NCBI GenBank assembly: GCA_964017045.1
Contig: OZ024808.1
Location: forward strand, 24,721,918 to 24,785,917
Reading direction: 5' to 3'
From: Omphiscola glabra
Lineage: Eukaryota; Mollusca; Gastropoda; Lymnaeidae
DNA length: 64,000 bases
The notes under the pieces are model-generated. The model saw only the letters and a program-made list of their open reading frames with translations, was not told the origin of the DNA and did not search any database. The stretch's first letter is position 1. Each line of letters starts with the position of its first letter. This document shows positions 43,600 to 54,229 of this stretch, in pieces. The translations under genes and the position numbers were made by a program.

Positions 43600-43815
43600 C
43601 GTTATCTTAAGACATTGAAGAAAAATAATAGTTTAATTAAAAAAAAGGGAAAGTATTTTTCATAATGGAAGAGTCGGTCTTAGGTACACACCCCCTTAAC
43701 TTGCTAATTACAAACCCTTCCATTAGCACCTTGTTAGGTCCTTTCTTACATTTCTGCCATTTGTCAGTTTTATTGCCATATCTGTCATTTTCAGTTTTGA
43801 AATTAGTCTTTCGTA
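43600..43815. other. No supported gene
   Basis: AT-rich; an open frame from 43665 runs into the minisatellite that follows and has no recognised motif. Confidence 0.5.
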
Positions 43816-44035
43816 ATGCTAATTATGTCATACTTCGTGTTAAATCTGTCAATCTTAGTGCACATCGTGTCATTCTTAGTATAAAGGATGTCAATCTTAA
43901 TGTTAATTATGTCATCTTTAGTGTTAAGTCAGTCAATATTAGTTTTATAATGTTATTCTTGGTGTTAAGTGTCAATTAATTGCTAATCGTGTCTGACCTC
44001 GTGTTAAGTCAGTCAATCTTTTAGCTCTTCGTGTA
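43815..44035. repeat. Degenerate minisatellite, about 20-40 bp unit
   Basis: Repeated words gctaattatgtcat, tcttagtgttaagtc and gtcaatctt. Copies are strongly diverged. Confidence 0.75.
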
Positions 44036-44321
44036 TCATGTTGTTACCCCTCTTTTTGGAGAAGAGAACCCGGGCGATACTTTCAAACCATTTTTAAAAT
44101 GCCCTTTCCGGATAAGCAACTCCATTTAATTACTGGAACCAGACAATCTATTTTAGACACACTGAAGCAGACACTCTTATTTTAAACACACATTGCGTCG
44201 AGCAGAGACTGTTTTTTCTCGAGAGAAATTAAACCAAAGTCTTCGATGTAACCTCTACGTAGCTGACGCTCCTCACGCGAATGTTCTGTGTGCTGATCGC
44301 TGCTCAACAACTTAGTTTTAC

Positions 44322-44408
44322 CACCCTAACAATCATGACATAAGAGTAAAGTCGTAGTGGAAAAATTAGTTTGAATCCACTAAACACGTTTTAAATTGTT
44401 ACTGGATT
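44322..44408 (+). repeat. Left direct repeat flanking the 1.8-kb array
   Basis: Shares with 46750-46838 the phrases aatcatgacataagagt, aagtcgtagtggaaaaatta and ttttaaattgttactgga in the same order and orientation; identity roughly 80 percent by eye. Confidence 0.75.
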
Positions 44409-44549
44409 ATTTACCATACTTCAAAATGTCGGTTTGAGAAAAAACATCACCAACTGTCCAAAATGGTTGACATATATCATAAGGATGGGACACAAAATTG
44501 GCTGCTGACATGGCCGGCATTATGAACTTTGCTTGATAAAGTGACGAGA

Positions 44550-46375
44550 GCACAATCATTGCTCTATTACAATTTAGCACAACCATTGTTCTATTACAAT
44601 GTAGCACAATAATTGTTCTATTACAATGTAGCACAAACATTGTTCTATTACAATGTAGCACAATCATTGTTCTATTACAAATTACAATGTAGCACAAACA
44701 TTGCTCTATTACACAATGTAGCACAAACATTGCTCTATTACACAATGTAGCACAATCATTGCTCTATTACACAATGTAGCACAACTATTGCTCTATTACA
44801 CAATGTAGCACAATCATTGCTCTATTACACAATGTAGCACAAACATTGCTCTATTACACAATGTAGAACAAACATTGCTCTATTAAACAATGTAGCACAA
44901 TCATTGCTCTATTACAATTTAGCACAAACATTGCTCTATTACTATTACAATGTAGCACAATCATTATTCTATTTTAATGTAGCACAATCATTATTATATT
45001 ACATTGTAGCACAATCATTGTTCTATTACAATGTAGTACAATCATTGTTCTATTACAATGTAGCACAATCATTGTGCTATTACACAATGTAGCAAAAACA
45101 TTGTTCTATTACAATGTAGCACAATCATTGTTCTATTACACAATGTAGCACAAACATTGTTCTATTACAATGTAGCACAAACATTGTTCTATTACACAAT
45201 GTAGCACAATCATTGTTCTATTACACAATGTAGCACAAACATTATTCTATTACAATGTAGCACAAACATTGTTCTATTACAATGTAGCACAAACATTGTT
45301 CTATTACAATGTAGCACAAACATTGTTCTATTACAATGTAGCACAAACATTGTTCTATTACACAATGTAGCACAAACATTGTTCTATTACAATGTAGCAC
45401 AATCATTGTTCTATTACACAATGTAGCACAAACATTGTTCTATTACACAATGTAGCACAAACATTGTTCTATTACAATGTAGCACAATCATTGTTCTATT
45501 ACAATGTAGCACAAACATTGTTCTATTACACAATGTAGCACAAACATTGTTCTATTACACAATGTAGCACAAACATTGTTCTATTACAATGTAGCACAAC
45601 ATTGTTCTATTACACAATGTAGCACAAACATTGTTCTATTACACAATGTAGCACAAACATTGTTCTATTACAATGTAGCACAAACATTGTTCTATTACAC
45701 AATGTAGCACAAACATTGTTCTATTACAATGTAGCACAAACATTGTTCTATTACAATGTAGCACAATCATTGTTCTATTACACAATGTAGCACAAACATT
45801 GTTCTATTACAATGTAGCACAATCATTGTTCTATTACACAATGTAGCACAATCATTGTTCTATTACAATGTAGCACAATCATTGTTCTATTACACAATGT
45901 AGCACAAACATTGTTCTATTACAATGTAGCACAATCATTGTTCTATTACACAATGTAGCACAAACATTGTTCTATTACAATGTAGCACAATCATTGTTCT
46001 ATTACACAATGTAGCACAATCATTGTTCTATTACACAATGTAGCACAAACATTGTTCTATTACAATGTAGCACAATCATTGTTCTATTACACAATGTAGC
46101 ACAAACATTTTTCTATTACAATGTAGCACACACATTGTTCTATTACACAATGTAGCACAAACATTGTTCTATTACAATGTAGCACAAACATTGTTCTATT
46201 ACAATGTAGCACAATCATTGTTCTATTACACAATGTAGCACAAACATTGTTCTATTACACAATGTAGCACAAACATTGTTCTATTACAATGTAGCACAAA
46301 CATTGTTCTATTACAATGTAGCACAAACATTGTTCTATTACAATGTAGCACAAACATTGTTCTATTACACAATTT
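44550..46375. repeat. Large minisatellite, alternating 27- and 29-bp units, about 66 copies
   Basis: The unit is TGTTCTATTACAATGTAGCA plus CAAACAT. About half the copies have two extra bases (attacacaatg), giving 29 bp. A further A/T choice (caaacat or caatcat) is scattered. Left copies (44550-44990) use ctctatt or ctattt variants; the right two thirds are uniform. Confidence 0.97.
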
Positions 46376-46384
46376 AGTAGCTAG

Positions 46385-46745
46385 AATTTATGGCCACCGG
46401 GACGGTCCATTTTTTATTTTACCGCCTTTTATGAACGCATACCGCAATGCAAGCAGCATAAACTTAAACAACACGCTAAGTGTATAATTTATTCGTTCGG
46501 AGATGCTTAAAAATATCTTATTTGTCATAGAATACAGTCTTGCCGCTCCAAAATAACCGCCCCTCCACCAATCTTTCATACGTCCGTGCTATTACAAATT
46601 AAATAATCCTCAAAGTAAAAATTACAGTAATTGTTTATTTATGTCCAGTAGCGGAAAACAGCACGTGTATTTATTTGAAATCTGGATATATGACTATGAC
46701 TGTTAATGCAGTATACAGAATCATTCAAAAAAATTTTTTCTCTGA
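46385..46745. other. No supported gene
   Basis: Spacer between the array and the right flanking repeat. A 63-codon minus frame (46388-46579) has no recognised motif. Confidence 0.45.
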
Positions 46746-46749
46746 GTTT

Positions 46750-46838
46750 CACAACCATAGCAATCATGAAATAAGAGTCAAGTCGTGGTGGAAAAATTAT
46801 TGTAAACCCCTTAACATTGTTTAAATTGTTATTGGAGA
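46750..46838 (+). repeat. Right direct repeat flanking the 1.8-kb array
   Basis: Counterpart of 44322-44408: aatcatgaaataagagt, aagtcgtggtggaaaaatta, gtttaaattgttattgga. Confidence 0.75.
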
Positions 46839-46844
46839 TATGAA

Positions 46845-46980
46845 ATTTAGAGATGACTTAAGATTAGACTTGAGATTTCACATGAGATTTGACTTAAGAT
46901 TCGACTTGAGATTTCACATGAGATTTGGCTTGATATTTGACTTTAGATTTGACTTAAGATTTGACTTGAGATATTCGAGG
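46845..46980. repeat. Minisatellite, about 12-24 bp unit
   Basis: Variants of agatttgacttgagatttca repeated about ten times with changes. Confidence 0.85.
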
Positions 46981-46984
46981 TCAG

Positions 46985-47560
46985 TTTGGGGAGAATAAAA
47001 TCGTGAAAAAATGAAAGACACAAAGTTGGAAACGATTTACACTTTTTACTCTAGGTGGCGGCGCAAATTTTCTACACATCAACAAATTAAATTTGATATG
47101 AATTTTGCATTTGTTAAAAACAAATTCATTGGAACATCGCACCTCACCCGCCCCCCCCCCTCTCCCAACCTTGGTCTGTTGACAGAAATCGTATATCAAA
47201 TGATTAGTTTCGTTACCCCCACCATTCTCCTCTACCCACACGCCGTAGTCAACAGTCGATAACCGGCATGTAATTCCATCGTCCCTATCTATTTTTTTGA
47301 GAGTTATCTCCCTGACCCCGGCCATCACTTGGTAATGTGACAAGGGTCGTGAAATACTAGACTCAAACCGATTGCTATATCTGGCAGTTTTATTATCTCT
47401 TTGCAAGAGGATGATTTTCTATTTGATACCTTTGTTGTTTTCCTCAAAGCCCTGTCTTAGAATGTTCACAACAAGATTGAGCTTCCGATATGTCTACTAT
47501 GATCGTTGTCACCCCATTCGTCTATTTGTGTGTTTACGCCTCTATGACCCGGTCATGGTT
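46985..47560. other. No supported gene
   Basis: A minus-strand open frame of 141 codons (46981-47406) and a plus-strand frame of 83 overlap. Neither has a recognised motif, and the longer one crosses a C run (47150-47160), so I do not call a gene. Confidence 0.4.
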
Positions 47561-47565
47561 TAGAG

Positions 47566-47715
47566 CAGTGGTTCCCAAACGATTTTAGTGAAACGGATTT
47601 GTTTTAAATTTTACTTTTCATATTTTTACTGCTCCTCGATTGCCTCTTAAATATATTTTGTGAGCCGGTAAGCTTTCCAGGGTGCTGGTAAACCCACATT
47701 GTGAGAACCTATTTC
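47566..47715 (+). mobile_element. Possible hAT-type remnant (CAGTGGTTCCCAAAC start)
   Basis: The start CAGTGGTTCCCAAACG is a typical hAT terminus. A matching right end is not convincing (gtgagaacc near 47700) and no target duplication is seen. It could be a one-ended fragment. Confidence 0.4.
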
Positions 47716-48035
47716 ATCGTTTATCTTTTACAAAATAGGCGTACTTTTTTTTGGTGTAACAGCTTCATTAAGTATAATGTTACGTCTTTGACTGACAGCG
47801 GGCCAGTCAGTTGCCAGTAACGTCTGTGTGCATTGAATTATTGACGGCAAACTTAAAACATGTTTTCAGTTTGAAGTTGTACAAGAATGGCATCACATGG
47901 ACGATTGCATGTCTGCTAAATTCGGCTCTGAATGTGATTATCTTGAACAATCACTTCGTAGAGTGCAGGAGACATTTTGGAGTGAGCGATGCTAATTTAG
48001 AACTAAGTGACAATATGGTATTATGTTTACGTGAC
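47716..48035. other. No supported gene
   Basis: An 82-codon plus-strand frame (47811-48059) has mixed composition, ends inside the following array and shows no recognised motif. Confidence 0.4.
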
Positions 48036-48039
48036 AATT

Positions 48040-48320
48040 GTTTTATTCTCTATAAGTGACAATTGTGTTATTCTCTTTACGTGACAATTGTGGTATTCTA
48101 TGTACGTGACGATTGTCTTATTCTCTTTACGTGACAATTGTGTTATTCTCTTTACGTGACAAGTGTGCGATTCTATGTACGTGACAATTGTGTTGTTCTA
48201 TGCGCGTGACAATGTGATATTCTATGTACGCGACAATTGTTTTATTCTCTTTACGTGACAATTCTGGTATTCTATGCACGTAACAATTCTGGTATTCTAT
48301 GCACGTGACAATTGTGATAT
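48040..48320. repeat. Minisatellite, 25-bp unit, about 11 copies
   Basis: The unit is ACGTGACAATTGTGTTATTC plus TCTTT or TATGT. The palindrome CAATTG occurs in most copies. Confidence 0.93.
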
Positions 48321-48324
48321 CCTT

Positions 48325-49040
48325 GGAGTAATCAAACTAAATTTATCATCCCTAAAGAAAATATTTTTTTGTTGTTTTATTGTAAAATCTAAACTAAGAT
48401 AAATACTGAAACCCGATACAGTCCGAAACCTTCCGACAGATTCCGATATATTCCGATACATTTCGATTAATCAGGATACTTGGTCATAATTCATTTTAAA
48501 TAAAATGGTGTCTTTAGCTGATTAAAAAGAATGGAATAATGAAATTTATATAATTTATGTGTTAAATAATCATTATCATGAACTTTCGAAAAATTGAGAA
48601 AATGTATGAACTATTTTAAAAAATAAAATAATTTAATGACATAAGAAAACTCGGTTTTATTATGCACCCCCCAACAAGCCTAAATCGACTCTTAAATCGT
48701 TTCTCCCACATAAATGATATATATACATGTATTTTAAAAGTGCGAATCTGAGACAGCCAGATGCAGAGATGCGGTTTGTTGAGCTAGCATATTGACGTAA
48801 ACACGAGATGAATGATGTGTTTGGACCCGATGGGACTTGTCCAGAGATTGACCTTGTTTCATCATTTGTCCGGACCGATCCTCTCCCCTAATGGCCCCAT
48901 CATCAGAGCCTTAGGCGCTCATTCGGGGGCATGTGGGCGGGGGACAAGGGCGTAACTAGCCCATTAGGATATCCGGAGCTGATGGAGAAGGCAATCTTCA
49001 CAGTTGTCTGTAATCAAGATTGTTCTTGTGGTTTTATGTT
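48325..49040. other. No supported gene
   Basis: Short ATTCCGATA repeats at 48425-48470. AT-rich sequence to 48750, then a GC-richer patch (48860-48970) with a gggcgtaactagc word like the ends of the GGCGTAGC MITEs. No gene recognised. Confidence 0.45.
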
Positions 49041-49044
49041 TCCA

Positions 49045-49310
49045 TCAATTCACGCTCTCTTATCCTAACATCCACTCTCCTACCATCACCATCCACAAGC
49101 TGACCCATCAATTCACGCTCTCTTTTCCTAACATCCACTCTCCTACCATCAACCTCCACAAGCCGACCCATCAATGCACGCCCTTCTTATCCTAACATCC
49201 ACTACCCTACCATCACCATCCACAAGCAGACCCATCAATGCACGCCCTTTTATACTAACATCCACTCTTCTACCATCAACCTCCTCATGCCTACCCATCA
49301 TTGCACCCCC
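49045..49310. repeat. Minisatellite, about 62-bp unit, 4 copies
   Basis: Repeated phrases cctaacatccactctcctac, catcaccatccacaagc and gacccatcaatgcacgc. The pyrimidine-rich DNA continues to about 49500 with CCACCC and CATCCTCC words. Open frames on both strands are artefacts. Confidence 0.9.
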
Positions 49311-49509
49311 TCTAACTCTCCTGTACACCCCCCTGCCCCAACCCCCCTTCCTGTGGTATGATGTCAGCGCCTCGTACACACAAGCAGACACAGACATAAA
49401 AACTCTGATCCCTGTCTGTGTTTACCCGCCCTCACCCTCCATCCCCCATCCTCCACCCCCCATCCTCCACCCGCTTCCCTCAGCTACAACACATCACCAT
49501 CTCATGTGA

Positions 49510-50200
49510 TCACTTTCGTAGAGCGTATTTTACCCTCATTTTAACGCCAATATCTCGGGGTTACTGAGTACACAAGCATTTGGACTTGGTCGTTCCCCCC
49601 CCCCCCCCCGGTCATCAAACATTGAACTCAATGAGTAAAAAAAAACAACCTCCAAGGAATAGAGAAGCCGCCATTAGAGGATTGAAACTTGGCGTCACGT
49701 GACAACCGAACGTAAACTATGCATTAATAGTAACACCATTCTGCCTATGTTATTATTTTTTGAAAGTAATAATTGTCGAAATGATTTGGCAATCATTAAA
49801 AAAAATATGTAAGGATCGCTTAGAAACTACATTTAGGGTTGGGTCGAAAAAAAACTCCAACAGGGGCGTGGTACGGCGGCCGGTGCTAAGGTGGTCAGTA
49901 TGATTGAGACGCAAACAAATGAAATATTAATGAAATAGAACAAAGTGAATACATATTTAAATATCTGGCTTCTGTTTTTATTTTCTCTACGAATGATTAT
50001 ATTATAATTTCGAAGAATTATTTTGGCATTCCCGATCTTTCATTTCCGGGATTTTCTTTCCCGGGGAGCTATAAATAATCTCTTTAGACCTTATTATAAT
50101 TCGGTTGATTCGGATAGATCCTCTGACCTTTAGCAGTCGCCCTACACAATCTATCTTGCTAGATAACCTAGCCTACGCCATCAGCTAAATATATATTGCT
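49510..50200. other. No supported gene; C run of 15
   Basis: C run at 49595-49609. Otherwise AT-rich with no recognised feature. Confidence 0.5.
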
Positions 50201-50205
50201 AGTTC

Positions 50206-50640
50206 TAGCCCGCCAAACACTGGTGACAGCGTTGCCATCTACAAAAGTTACTTGACAAAACATGAATTCAAGTAAGTTAAATAACATTTAAGAATCCACA
50301 TTTTTGCTACACCCCTTCACCCCATGTTACGTCACTGCACACTTTTTTATTTCACGCCCATGAACTATATTAAATATTCTGATGTCCCAACCACTTTTAA
50401 ACCGAATCTTGTTTTTGACACCATATTTAAATTGAGACGAGTTCATTTTCTGAAAAGAATATATTACGCACCAAACGCAGTTGCGTTATATAAAGATATA
50501 GACTTATTTGTAACATACTCTCAATACCAAATTCGCTGATTAGGAACAGCCACGACTTTTAAGAAGCAGCCGCAAATGGAAGCAGTCCACAGGTCACACC
50601 AGAAGCGTAATATATATAATAAGAGATTATTGTAATGAGG
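50206..50640 (+). repeat. Dispersed repeat family B, copy 2
   Basis: Starts ctagcccgccaaacactgg and shares ordered blocks with copies 1 and 3, including cacgcccatgaactatatta, gatgtcccaaccac, cagttgcgttatataa, tactctcaataccaaattcg, ctgattaggaa and aggtcacaccagaagcg. Best complete copy by eye, about 430 bp. No coding capacity and no clear target duplication. Confidence 0.8.
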
Positions 50641-51195
50641 TAAACCAATACATACAAACTTTTGTTCAAGGTACAATTCTTAATTCCGTAGCGATTATTT
50701 TTAAAAAAATGACACCAGACGAAATAAGTGTTGTAACTATGGCACATGATCTAATAAAACATGACCAAAATATCACCAGACCGATAAAAAGACGTTGATG
50801 TAGAGACTAATGAAAAGCGACCCATAACTGTCGAAAATTTATTGGAGCCATTACAGCAGAAATCTTACAACCATGCCATGAAATGGTCGTAGCCGACCAA
50901 GACTTTACTCTGAAACCAGCAGAAAGAATTTACGACACATCCGGTAGACCAGTCTAATGGCAGCCAAAACGTGTTACAAAACCGAAATACTTTGTATATC
51001 TGACAATAAATTAGGAACAATTGCCAAGATGATGTTAGAAAAAAAATGTTTAGAACGTCACTCAAGGCCAAAATGGAATACCAAAGGGTTGTAAAATAAA
51101 ATATTTTCAAGGCCTTTTTTCCTGATTGTGTTAGATTCAATATCTCAAAGATTTCCGCCGGGGCTTAATGGTGAAATTAATAGCGCTATATAAAC
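50641..51195. other. No supported gene
   Basis: Two minus-strand frames (50559-50747 and 50865-51140) without recognised motifs; the second reads like random AT-rich translation with several Cys and Trp. Confidence 0.4.
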
Positions 51196-51198
51196 TAA

Positions 51199-51595
51199 GG
51201 GTGCTGGGTGGCCGAGTGGTCTAAACTGAGCAAATCTCAAGTTGATGGTCAAGTTCAATCCCCACCAAAGCCTCGTCTAGCAAAAACACCACCAGCACCC
51301 CGGGTGGATGGGACTCGTGAACCTTGGACGGCATCCCGGGTGGATGGGACTCTCGTGAACCTTGGATGGCACCCAGGGTGGATGGGACTCGTGAACCTTG
51401 GACGGCAACTCATCTAAGAGAAGGAAACTCTGAATTCAAATCTACTTTAATGAAACATTCCGACAACTCCTGTGACGCCACTGGTGCCAGGGTGTATCAT
51501 CCACATTATGTTCCATTTGGGGTTATCTAGCGGCGTGGAGAGCGGCGATTTGCTGTTGGGAACCAGCTTGACGGACGGATGCCAGAAAAAAAACC
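51199..51595 (+). mobile_element. tRNA-derived SINE with an internal minisatellite
   Basis: The head resembles a Leu/Ser-type tRNA: box A TGGCCGAGTGG at 51209-51219 and a box B-like GTTCAATCC at 51253-51261, about 34 bases later. These are internal RNA polymerase III promoter elements. The body then carries three to four tandem copies of a 36-bp unit (gggtggatgggactcgtgaa...), followed by a unique part (aactctgaattcaaatctac ... ggtgccagggtgtatc) that ends near 51590. It cannot be a working tRNA: acceptor stem pairing is absent. Family name unknown. Confidence 0.7.
51281..51412. repeat. 36-bp minisatellite inside the SINE
   Basis: The unit CGGGTGGATGGGACTCGTGA plus ACCTTGGACGGCATCC is repeated three to four times; one copy has an extra CT and one reads CACCCAGG. 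Confidence 0.88.
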
Positions 51596-51599
51596 CAAA

Positions 51600-51940
51600 C
51601 ATCTTTAGATCTTTTAAACCATGATATCTATCTACTCTCTTTATTCACAAATGTGATAACCTGAATCCTAACGACTAACTAAGCAATGAATTTTAAGGAT
51701 TTAAGTACATTAATTTCAAAGTAAAGTAAACTTTACAATAAATATAAAAAAGAAAAAAAAAAGAAAGTGAACAAAGGTGACAATAAAGGTTGATCCTTAT
51801 TGCAGCTGAAGCAGCATCAGCACTCACTATTTTCATTTTTACCACACGGTCCTTACTTAACGACGCAACGTCATGTTAGTGGTACTTAACATTTGACATT
51901 AAGTAGACGAAATTGATGTGTCCGGTTGAATAATGGCATT
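51600..51940. other. No supported gene
   Basis: AT-rich with an A-rich run near 51745-51770. Confidence 0.5.
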
Positions 51941-51947
51941 AGTATGG

Positions 51948-52165
51948 GATCACTGAAGTACTGTAGGACTGATGAGATCGTCAGCGCTGAAATACTGTAG
52001 AACTGATGAGATCGTCAGCGCTGAAGTACCATAGAACTGAAGAGATCGTCAGGGCTGAAGTACTGTAGAACTGATGAGATCGTGAGCACTGAGGTACTGA
52101 TGAGATCGTGAGCACTGAAGTACTATAGAACCGCTGTTCCGATTTTGACCGTTGTAGTACTATAG
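51948..52165. repeat. Minisatellite, about 34-bp unit, 6 copies
   Basis: Repeated phrase ctgaagtactgtagaactga followed by tgagatcgtcagcg, with a short copy near 52095. Confidence 0.9.
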
Positions 52166-52169
52166 AATT

Positions 52170-52925
52170 GATGTTCAGATAAAAATGTCATCACCATAAA
52201 CAGGATGTGGAGACATCAGGTCAGATACCTAATTTAGAACGGAACCATGGATTACATTGTGGGCAGGTAATTATCGGACTTGGAAGAAAACTAGGCCATT
52301 GGTGAGTTATGTGTTGCGTGAAGAGGGGTGACGGCTGGGGGGGGGGGAGGATGGTATGAGGGATGTCGTAGATTTAATGGACAGATGTGTAGGATGTGAT
52401 ATTGGAAGTGTTGGGGTATGAAATGATGTGAATGGACTTGTACTATTGTGGAAAACGGGTGAGTGTTAAAATGTATGGACGTGGAGTTAATAAATGTTGG
52501 TTAGGGAGCAGTTTTAGAGATGGACTTGGGGAAAAGGTAGAAATGTGGAACTCCAATCGAACTGGGAAGATTGGGTAGATTAGATTTGTAGTATGGTGAT
52601 AGAGAACCAGGATAGGCTGGGGATAGATTTATAGGGATGGGCTATGGGAAGAAGTGTAGTATAAAGGGATTGGGATAGAGATGGGTTAAGGGTTAGGAAT
52701 AGAATTGTAGGAGATGCTTGTCATAGAGCAGGTGTAGGATTGTCTTGGATAAGAGTAGAGGAAAGTGCTTGGTATAGAGTCGTAGGGATCAGCTTGGGAT
52801 ATAGTAGAATGGATGTCCGCTTCCAATTAAAGAGATGGACATTTTGCCGTGGGGATTTTCGATTGTATGCTAACATTGAATTTAATATCAAACTAACAAG
52901 TACCAGTTCCCAAACAAAATTGTAT
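52170..52925. other. No supported gene; G-rich degenerate repeat
   Basis: From about 52340 to 52800 the plus strand is rich in words such as gggatagagatggg, tagggatggg and tgtaggat, a faint low-complexity pattern, with no clear unit. G run at about 52339-52347. Confidence 0.45.
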
Positions 52926-52931
52926 ATCCAC

Positions 52932-53112
52932 CTCAGAGCAGTGGGTATCTCAGAGCAGTGGGTATGTCAGAGCAGTAGGTATCTCAGAGCAGTGGGTATC
53001 TCAGAGCAGTGGGTATGTCAGAGCAGTGGGTATCTCAGAGCAGTGGGTATATCAGAGCAGTGGGTATCTCAGAGCAGTGGGTATGTCAGAGCAGTGGGTA
53101 TGTCAGATATGT
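52932..53112. repeat. Minisatellite, 17-bp unit, about 10 copies
   Basis: CAGAGCAGTGGGTATCT, with c/g alternation in tct/tgt. Three units make a 51-bp period in codons. Confidence 0.94.
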
Positions 53113-53362
53113 GGGTATTTGCTTTTTAAAAAGATCTTTCTTTTTTAAGCAGTAGGATTTTCGGTATGGATTTCAAATAGTTTGAAAATCTATATTAAAG
53201 AACTGTTATAATGTGTCCTTCATCTGTATCATTTTTTCACAAAGTCAGTATCTGCTGTAAGCCATGTTCAAATATTGGACAAACGGAGCAGCTCAAAGGT
53301 GTATAAATTTGTCTCATATCTCGTATGTTCCGTATTGTGAGCTCATTCTTCACTGCCTAGCT

Positions 53363-53560
53363 CAGCGGTTCTCAACCTGTGGGTCGCGACCCCTTTGGGG
53401 GTCGAACGACCATTTCTCAGGGGTCGCCTAAGACCATCGGAAAACACATATGCTCTACAGTTATGAAGTAGCAACGAAAATTATTTTGTGGTTGGAGGGT
53501 CGCCACAACGCAAGGAACTGTATTAAGGGGTCGCGGTATTAGAAAGGTTGAGAACCGCTG
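53363..53560 (-). mobile_element. SPIN-like hAT MITE, copy 6 (inverted relative to the others)
   Basis: Starts CAGCGGTTCTCAACCTGTGG and ends AGAAAGGTTGAGAACCGCTG. A perfect 8-bp target duplication GCCTAGCT lies at 53355-53362 and 53561-53568. The interior words cctaagaccatcggaaaac, cagttatgaagtagcaacg and aggaactgtatta are the reverse complement of those in copies 1-5. About 198 bp and the best preserved copy; its sequence is, from memory, very like vertebrate SPIN/Charlie-type MITEs. Confidence 0.96.
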
Positions 53561-53564
53561 GCCT

Positions 53565-53860
53565 AGCTGATTTCAAATTTTTATTTCGTTATTTCAATTT
53601 TAGATTTGTCTATATTAAAAATCGCTGTCATAATTGAGCTCAGAGTGAATATAGAGAAAACTGTTGACAAAATTATTTTAAAAGACATTCAGAAAAATAT
53701 GAATGTCCAGTTTAGAGAAGAAACGTCATCCTGTAGGTATGTTAGGTATTAAGAATTGAACTTTGCGGGCCTGTGAATATTGGAATATGGCGGCGAGCGA
53801 TGGAAAGATTGGGTTTACTATGGACAGGCTTATCGGAGGTCATGGACGTTGTCGTAATTT
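53565..53860. other. No supported gene
   Basis: AT-rich spacer. Confidence 0.5.
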
Positions 53861-53861
53861 G

Positions 53862-54225
53862 TAAGCCGTGAGGCTTGCTTGGTCTGGTAGCATTCAAGAT
53901 GAGTGGCTGAGCCTGGCCGTGAGGCTTGCTTGGTCTGGCAGCATTCAACATGAGTGGCTGTGTAAAGGCCGTGAGGCTTGCTTGGTCTGGCAGCATTCAA
54001 CATGAGTGGCTGTGTAAAGGCCGTGAGGCGTGCTTGATCTGGCAGCATTCAACATGAGCGGCTGTGTAAAGGCCGTGAGGCTTGCTTGGTCTGGCAGCAT
54101 TCAACATGAGTGGCTGTGTAAAGGCCGTGAGGCTTGCTTGGTCTGGCAGCATTCAACATGAATGGCTGTGTAAAGGCCGTGAGGCTTGCTTGGTCTGGCA
54201 GCATTCAACATGAGTGGCTGTTTGC
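53862..54225. repeat. Minisatellite, 52-bp unit, 7 copies
   Basis: The unit TAAAGGCCGTGAGGCTTGCT, TGGTCTGGCAGCATTCAACA and TGAGTGGCTGTG repeats with very few changes; the first two copies lack some bases. Confidence 0.95.
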
Positions 54226-54229
54226 ATTC

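Noticed and set aside
46981..47406. 141-codon minus-strand frame
   Set aside because: Crosses a C run, lacks any motif and is overlapped by a plus-strand frame.
47566..47715. Complete hAT insertion
   Set aside because: Only the left terminus is convincing; kept as a low-confidence remnant.
51199..51275. Functional tRNA-Leu or tRNA-Ser gene
   Set aside because: Box A and a box B-like word are present, but acceptor and anticodon stems do not pair and a SINE body follows.
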